Assembly: GCF_000422745.1 (NCBI RefSeq) | Contig: NZ_AUGQ01000020.1 | Location: 1 to 35,771 of the forward strand | From: Microbacterium gubbeenense DSM 15944 | Lineage (GTDB): Bacteria > Actinomycetota > Actinomycetes > Actinomycetales > Microbacteriaceae | Direction of reading: 5' to 3' | Length of the DNA: 35,771 nt | In this document: positions 32,478 to 35,771 of the stretch, one piece after another | Layout: every line of letters begins with the position of its first letter | Numbering within the stretch: position 1 is the stretch's first letter | Made by a program: the position numbers and the translations under genes | The notes under the pieces: model-generated | The model's input: the letters and a program-made list of their open reading frames with translations, nothing else | What the model was told of the DNA's origin: nothing | Database searches by the model: none

Positions 32478-32494
32478 CGAAACTCTCAGTTTCG
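32478..32494. promoter_or_regulatory. inverted repeat upstream of the second LacI gene
   Basis: CGAAACTCTCAGTTTCG is a perfect 7-bp inverted repeat around CTC. It lies between the rhaM promoter and the LacI start codon, where an autoregulatory site would be. Its GTTTC/GAAAC arms recall the GTTTCA half of the rhaM operator. A possible -10 (TAGGAT, 32516-32521) follows. Confidence 0.45.
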
Positions 32495-32545
32495 CTCACC
32501 GGCAGTGGCGTGCCATAGGATTCCGGTGGGGTTGAAGGAGGACCG

Positions 32546-33553
32546 ATGGCGGTCAGCATTCGAGAGGTGGCGGTCGTCGCAGGCGTGTCAGTCGGCACCG
32601 TATCGAACGTTCTGAACCGGCCGACGGCCGTCGCGCCGCATACGGTACAGAGAGTGCGACGCGCGATCGACCAGCTCGGCTACGTGCGAAACGACGCCGC
32701 CCGCCAGCTGCGCGCCGGCCAATCGACCACGGTCGGCCTCATCGTGCTCGACGCCCAGAACCCGTTCTTCGCCGACGTCGCCCGTGGCGCCGAGGACGCG
32801 GCCTCCGAGCACGGGCTCGCGGTGCTCACGGGCAACAGCGACGAGCAACCCTCGCGCGAGAACGCCTACCTCGATCTCTTCGAGGAACAGCGCGTGCGCG
32901 GCGTGCTCCTCTCCCCCAGTTCCGAGACGCTCGAGGCCGCGCAGCGGCTGCGCGACCACGGGATCCCCGTGGTGCTCGTCGACCGCACAGCACCCGGATC
33001 CGATTTCTCGGCCGTTGCGGTCGACGACGAGCGCGGCGGGTTCATCGCGGCGTCGCACCTGCTGGAGAACGGCCGCCGGCGCATCGCATTCGTGGGCGGC
33101 CAGCGCGTTGCGCTCAGACAGGTCGAGGATCGCTTCGCGGGCGCCGCGCGCGCGGTTTCCGAGGTCGCCGGCGCGACGATCGAGCACGTCACGACCGACC
33201 AGCTGACGGTGCTCGCGGGGCGCGACGCCGGATCCGTGATCGCGGCCCGCGCGCCGGAAGAACGCCCCGACGCGATCTTCGCCGCCAACGACCTCGTCGC
33301 CGTCGGCGTGATGCAGGCCCTCGTCATGATCGGCGAGCTGAGGATTCCCGAGGACATCGCGCTGATCGGCTACGACGACATCGCGTTCGCGCAGTCGACC
33401 GTCGTGCCGCTGACGTCGATCCGTCAGCCCGCCGGACTCATCGGCACGCGGGCGCTCGAGGTGCTCGCGCAGCTGATCGAGGATCCGCGCCGCGCGCCCG
33501 AGACGATCGAGTTCGAGCCCGAGCTCGTCGTGCGGGCCTCGACGACCGGGTGA
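32546..33553 (+). CDS. LacI-family regulator, divergent from rhaM-rhaI
   Basis: This 335-residue protein has an N-terminal LacI headpiece (VSIREVAVVAGVSVGTVSNV, then LGYVRNDAARQLRAG) and a sugar-sensing domain (VGLIVLDAQNPFFADVARGA, GVLLSPSSE, IFAANDLVAVGVMQAL, LIGYDDIAFAQSTVVPLTSI). The ATG at 32546 has GAAGGAGGA 3 to 11 nt upstream. It probably represses rhaM-rhaI and itself. It shares architecture but limited sequence with the LacI protein at 22042-23073, so the two likely recognise different sites and inducers. Confidence 0.88.
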   Translation: MAVSIREVAVVAGVSVGTVSNVLNRPTAVAPHTVQRVRRAIDQLGYVRNDAARQLRAGQSTTVGLIVLDAQNPFFADVARGAEDAASEHGLAVLTGNSDEQPSRENAYLDLFEEQRVRGVLLSPSSETLEAAQRLRDHGIPVVLVDRTAPGSDFSAVAVDDERGGFIAASHLLENGRRRIAFVGGQRVALRQVEDRFAGAARAVSEVAGATIEHVTTDQLTVLAGRDAGSVIAARAPEERPDAIFAANDLVAVGVMQALVMIGELRIPEDIALIGYDDIAFAQSTVVPLTSIRQPAGLIGTRALEVLAQLIEDPRRAPETIEFEPELVVRASTTG

Positions 33554-33559
33554 CGACTA

Positions 33560-33581
33560 CGCCGTATTGGGCGATACGGCG
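33560..33581. terminator. terminator between the LacI and MerR/TipA-like genes
   Basis: CGCCGTAT (33560-33567) pairs perfectly with ATACGGCG (33574-33581) around a 6-nt loop and is followed by TTATT on the plus strand. It occupies most of the 31 bp between the two convergent stop codons. Confidence 0.7.
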
Positions 33582-33584
33582 ACG

Positions 33585-34397
33585 TTATTCCCAGGTCGCG
33601 GTATCTGGATCGATGCCGTGGTGGCGCGCCGACTCGTCGATGCTCTGGCGGAACCACGCGGCGAGGCCGTCGCCGATTCCGTCATAGTACGACGAGAAAC
33701 CCGGGTCGGCCTCGAACATCCGCCCCAGGCACACCTGCATCTGTCGCGTCAATGGGAAGAAGTTGGAGAACAGCTCGCGGTGGCGCTCGGCGAGATCATC
33801 CGCCTCTTCGCTCCCCGGCTCGACGCCGCGGTTCACTGCGCCAGCAAGGTCGCGCTGGAGGTCAGACATGGCCTGGGAGAGCGCCCGCCATTGACTTCGT
33901 GATCGAGACGCGGAGCGCTCGGCAAACTGCGCCCACTGCTTCGACCCGCCCCACACGAAGCGGGCCGCGCTCGCTTGTTGCGGGTCCCAATCTTCGCCGA
34001 AGACCTCGCGCTGCTCGTCGTCACTCATCAAGATGCCGCGCTCATGCGCATCCGTCATGCGCTCGAGTCGTTCATCGAGCTGCTGCAGATCATGGATCCG
34101 CTCAGTCAGTTGCGCCCGCTGCTCGCGCAGCGTATCTCCGATCGCCGCGGTCGCGTCGTCGAGCACATGGCGAATCGCATCGAGCGACAAGCCGGCCTCG
34201 CGATACGCCACGATCCGGCTGAGACGTTCGAGGTCATCCCACGTGTAGAGGCGGTGACCGGCGGGAGTGCGACGAGACGGGGATGCAAGACCGATTTCAT
34301 CCCAGTGGTGCAGGGTGCGAACGGTCAGCCCGAGGAGGTCAGCAGCCACACCGACCGTCGCATCCTCTTCAATCTCGTTGTCAACCATCGATGTCAT
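33585..34397 (-). CDS. MerR-family regulator with TipA-like C-terminal domain
   Basis: This 270-residue protein begins with a MerR winged helix-turn-helix (VGVAADLLGLTVRTLHHWDE, then IGLASPSRRTPAGHRLYTWD), followed by a coiled-coil dimerisation helix (about 75-120) and a C-terminal domain resembling TipAS, the ligand-binding domain of thiopeptide-responsive TipAL (ERHRELFSNFFPLTRQMQVC, FEADPGFSSYYDGIGDGLAA, WFRQSIDE). The ATG at 34397 follows AAGGAGGA by 5 nt and lies 17 nt inside the VOC gene, so the two are coupled. It probably activates the promoter upstream of the VOC gene in response to a small molecule. Confidence 0.85.
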   Translation of the reverse strand: MTSMVDNEIEEDATVGVAADLLGLTVRTLHHWDEIGLASPSRRTPAGHRLYTWDDLERLSRIVAYREAGLSLDAIRHVLDDATAAIGDTLREQRAQLTERIHDLQQLDERLERMTDAHERGILMSDDEQREVFGEDWDPQQASAARFVWGGSKQWAQFAERSASRSRSQWRALSQAMSDLQRDLAGAVNRGVEPGSEEADDLAERHRELFSNFFPLTRQMQVCLGRMFEADPGFSSYYDGIGDGLAAWFRQSIDESARHHGIDPDTATWE

Positions 34398-34923
34398 TGT
34401 GCTCCTCCTTCGCAGTCTCCGGCGCGAAGATTCCGACCGATGCGAAATCGCGCCCCACGTCACTGTCGGGAGTGAACGGCGTCGCCGCCGTGAACGTGAC
34501 GTGCGCCCCCTCCGGAGTGACAACTGCGATGTCGCGAGTTCTCCACGCCGTGTCGTACGGCCCTGTCACCGAATCCGGCGACAGCTCGCGGCACGCGTCG
34601 GCCACGGACTCGAGCTGGCCGAGAACGCAGGAGGCGAACACCTGAACCGTGGACGCCCCCGACGGTGCCGCCTCGTCCTCTACGGGAACGAGCAGGACGT
34701 CTTGGAAAGCCCATCGTCGCAGATGCACGATCTGCCCGGGAACGCTGAACAAGTCGACGAAGCCGAGTCCGCGGACCCAAAAATCTGTCGACGCGCGAAG
34801 GTTTCTCGTCGGGATCTTCACGAACATCGGCATCGCGTAGATGCCGAGAAACGGATCCGGCGCGACGGCGTCCGGACCATCAGGGACGGGGCTCATCTCG
34901 AATGCATTGAAGTGATCAGTCAT
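34381..34923 (-). CDS. VOC-superfamily (glyoxalase/bleomycin-resistance-like) protein
   Basis: This 180-residue protein has paired beta-alpha-beta-beta-beta units of the VOC fold: MFVKIPTRNLRASTDFWVRG with GLGFVDLF, WAFQDVLLVPVED, VADACRELSPDSVTG and VVTPEGAHVTFTAATPF. Members bind metal ions or sequester small toxic molecules. Here the pairing with a TipA-like regulator suggests a drug-binding or detoxifying role. ATG 34923 is preferred (GAGG 9 nt upstream, and it coincides with the predicted transcript start); ATG 34932 is the alternative. Its 3' end overlaps the regulator gene by 17 nt. Confidence 0.8.
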   Translation of the reverse strand: MTDHFNAFEMSPVPDGPDAVAPDPFLGIYAMPMFVKIPTRNLRASTDFWVRGLGFVDLFSVPGQIVHLRRWAFQDVLLVPVEDEAAPSGASTVQVFASCVLGQLESVADACRELSPDSVTGPYDTAWRTRDIAVVTPEGAHVTFTAATPFTPDSDVGRDFASVGIFAPETAKEEHNDIDG

Positions 34924-34930
34924 ACTCGGC

Positions 34931-34961
34931 ATCCTCGGACCTCACGTCGCGTGAGGGTCAA
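34931..34961 (-). promoter_or_regulatory. MerR-type promoter with palindromic operator
   Basis: The palindrome CCTCACGTCGCGTGAGG (34940-34956, 7-bp arms around TCG) lies between a minus-strand -35 TTGACC (34961-34956) and a weak -10 GAGGAT (34936-34931). The 19-bp spacer with a centred palindrome is the hallmark of MerR-activated promoters. Transcription would begin near 34924, at or next to ATG 34923, so the message may be leaderless. Confidence 0.7.
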
Positions 34962-34975
34962 ACTCTCGCGGTCCG

Positions 34976-35539
34976 AGGGCATTTCGGCGAGGCTTCAGCG
35001 TCGTGCGTTCGCGCCATCCTTCGCCACGGCCTTTACTGACACGAGGCCAGATCGACTCAGGCATCCCGACCCGTATCCGTTCCCTGCGTACGGCCTTGCT
35101 TCGGGCATCCACAGTCGATCGTCACCGAAAGTGGCCGCCGTGTCGCGGTTCCGGGGAATCGCATTGACGCCCTTCCATGGGGGGTTCAACACAATCGCGG
35201 CGGATGCGATCGCTATCGACTGTCTCGCAACGAACGTCTCGTACCTCGATTGGCCCGGCAGGTTGCGAGACATAGATACGAGACTCATACGACCGCGAAG
35301 TCTTGCCGGCCATCTCCCGCCCCAATGTGACGTCTCGTAGCTCTAGCGTTGTGCGACACCTCAACGCACACGCACCGCCCAACGCTTTGGCGGAAATTAG
35401 CAACGGTTAGAGCACACCGAAAACGATGGCGGTCTCAACCGGTAAACGCACCACCCGCCTACTCTGTCAGGTCTTCGTGCCGTAGGTGCCATGTCTGCGG
35501 TAGCGAGACCCAGCGATGCCGCCCCCGTATCCTCGAGGG
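34976..35539. other. 564 bp without a convincing gene
   Basis: No frame here has both a credible start and protein-like composition. Open frames on both strands are short or lack a ribosome binding site. GC content is visibly lower and codon-position bias weak compared with the rest of the window. Small inverted repeats are present (GCGTTG 35346-35351 with CAACGC 35362-35367; CCGCC 35375-35379 with GGCGG 35389-35393). It may be a decayed gene or a boundary of transferred DNA. I cannot identify a remnant. Confidence 0.5.
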
Positions 35540-35771
35540 ATGAACATGAGTCGTGGTCGCGCAGTTGGGAGTGCTTTCTCCGCGAAGGAGAAGACGGTGC
35601 TGGATCTTCTGTGCAGCGGGGATCACCCGTACCGTGAACTGGCTCGCGAGCAGCTCCGCGTCGCGTCGTGGGGTGGGTACCAGCTCGACGAGTGCGACTG
35701 CTTCCTTATCTCGGTTCCCAAGTTGCCGAAGGCAGCCCGGATCAGGCACGGTGGCGGACCGTTCTCTACCT
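35540..35771 (+). CDS. unidentified protein, N-terminal part (runs off the right edge)
   Basis: ATG 35540 is preceded by GAGGG and opens a frame that stays open to the window end: 77 residues starting MNMSRGRAVGSAFSAKEKTV, then DLLCSGDHPYRELAREQLRV and ASWGGYQLDECDCFLISVP. A second in-frame ATG is at 35546. The helix-then-strand layout resembles small cytoplasmic proteins of immunity type, but I do not recognise a family. Confidence 0.55.
   Translation, partial: MNMSRGRAVGSAFSAKEKTVLDLLCSGDHPYRELAREQLRVASWGGYQLDECDCFLISVPKLPKAARIRHGGGPFST

Noticed and set aside
35340..35400. Inverted repeats at 35346-35393 as an attachment site or insertion sequence end
   Set aside because: Arms are only 5-6 bp, there is no transposase or integrase frame, and no target duplication is visible.

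Overview
The window is high-GC DNA with GTG and TTG starts, dense ATGA stop/start overlaps and AGGAGG-type ribosome binding sites. Gene content (a type VII secretion ATPase with FHA partners, an AztABCD-type zinc importer, a Pseudomonas-type RhaI, and a TipA-like MerR regulator beside a VOC protein) points to an actinobacterium, probably Microbacteriaceae. The family is inferred from overall style, not from a marker gene. I see no rRNA, tRNA, CRISPR array or intact insertion sequence.

Region 1 (1-11554) is a type VII secretion (T7SS) locus bounded by two toxin/immunity cassettes. The core is a minus-strand operon: FHA protein with a helix-turn-helix-like tail, RDD membrane protein with a C-terminal FHA domain, a 1573-residue EccC/EssC-type ATPase with its own FHA domain, and a peptide-binding-type lipoprotein whose start overlaps the ATPase stop. 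On one side (138-1775) lie a predicted GH-E nuclease toxin, an ankyrin-type immunity protein and a DUF2185-type protein. On the other (10578-11554) lie a predicted TNT-type NAD+ glycohydrolase and a small likely immunity protein. The two toxins share only a short N-terminal helical segment and the sequence around their ribosome binding sites. The second toxin appears to start at an ATC codon.

Region 2 (11590-17572) holds two small membrane proteins and a zinc uptake locus. The aztA-type ATPase gene is divergent from aztB, a first AztD-like lipoprotein, aztC and a second AztD-like lipoprotein. A Zur-like palindrome sits in the 51-bp gap, and a 17-bp perfect stem terminator closes the block.

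Region 3 (17584-33581) is a large deoxysugar/pentose locus. Leftward: LacI regulator, DeoR regulator, rhaEW bifunctional aldolase/dehydrogenase and rhaB. Rightward: substrate-binding lipoprotein, fused double ATPase, two permeases, then a second isomerase-kinase-aldolase set (RpiB-like, FGGY, class II aldolase). Leftward again: rhaM and rhaI, divergent from a second LacI regulator. L-rhamnose would be handled by RhaM, RhaI, RhaB and RhaEW. The second enzyme set travels with the transporter and may serve a different plant-derived sugar. Promoter and operator pairs can be read in front of the transporter operon, rhaEW and rhaMI.

Region 4 (33585-35771) contains a VOC protein gene overlapping a MerR/TipA-like regulator, both probably driven from a MerR-type palindromic promoter, then about 600 bp with no convincing gene, and the start of an unidentified gene running off the right edge.
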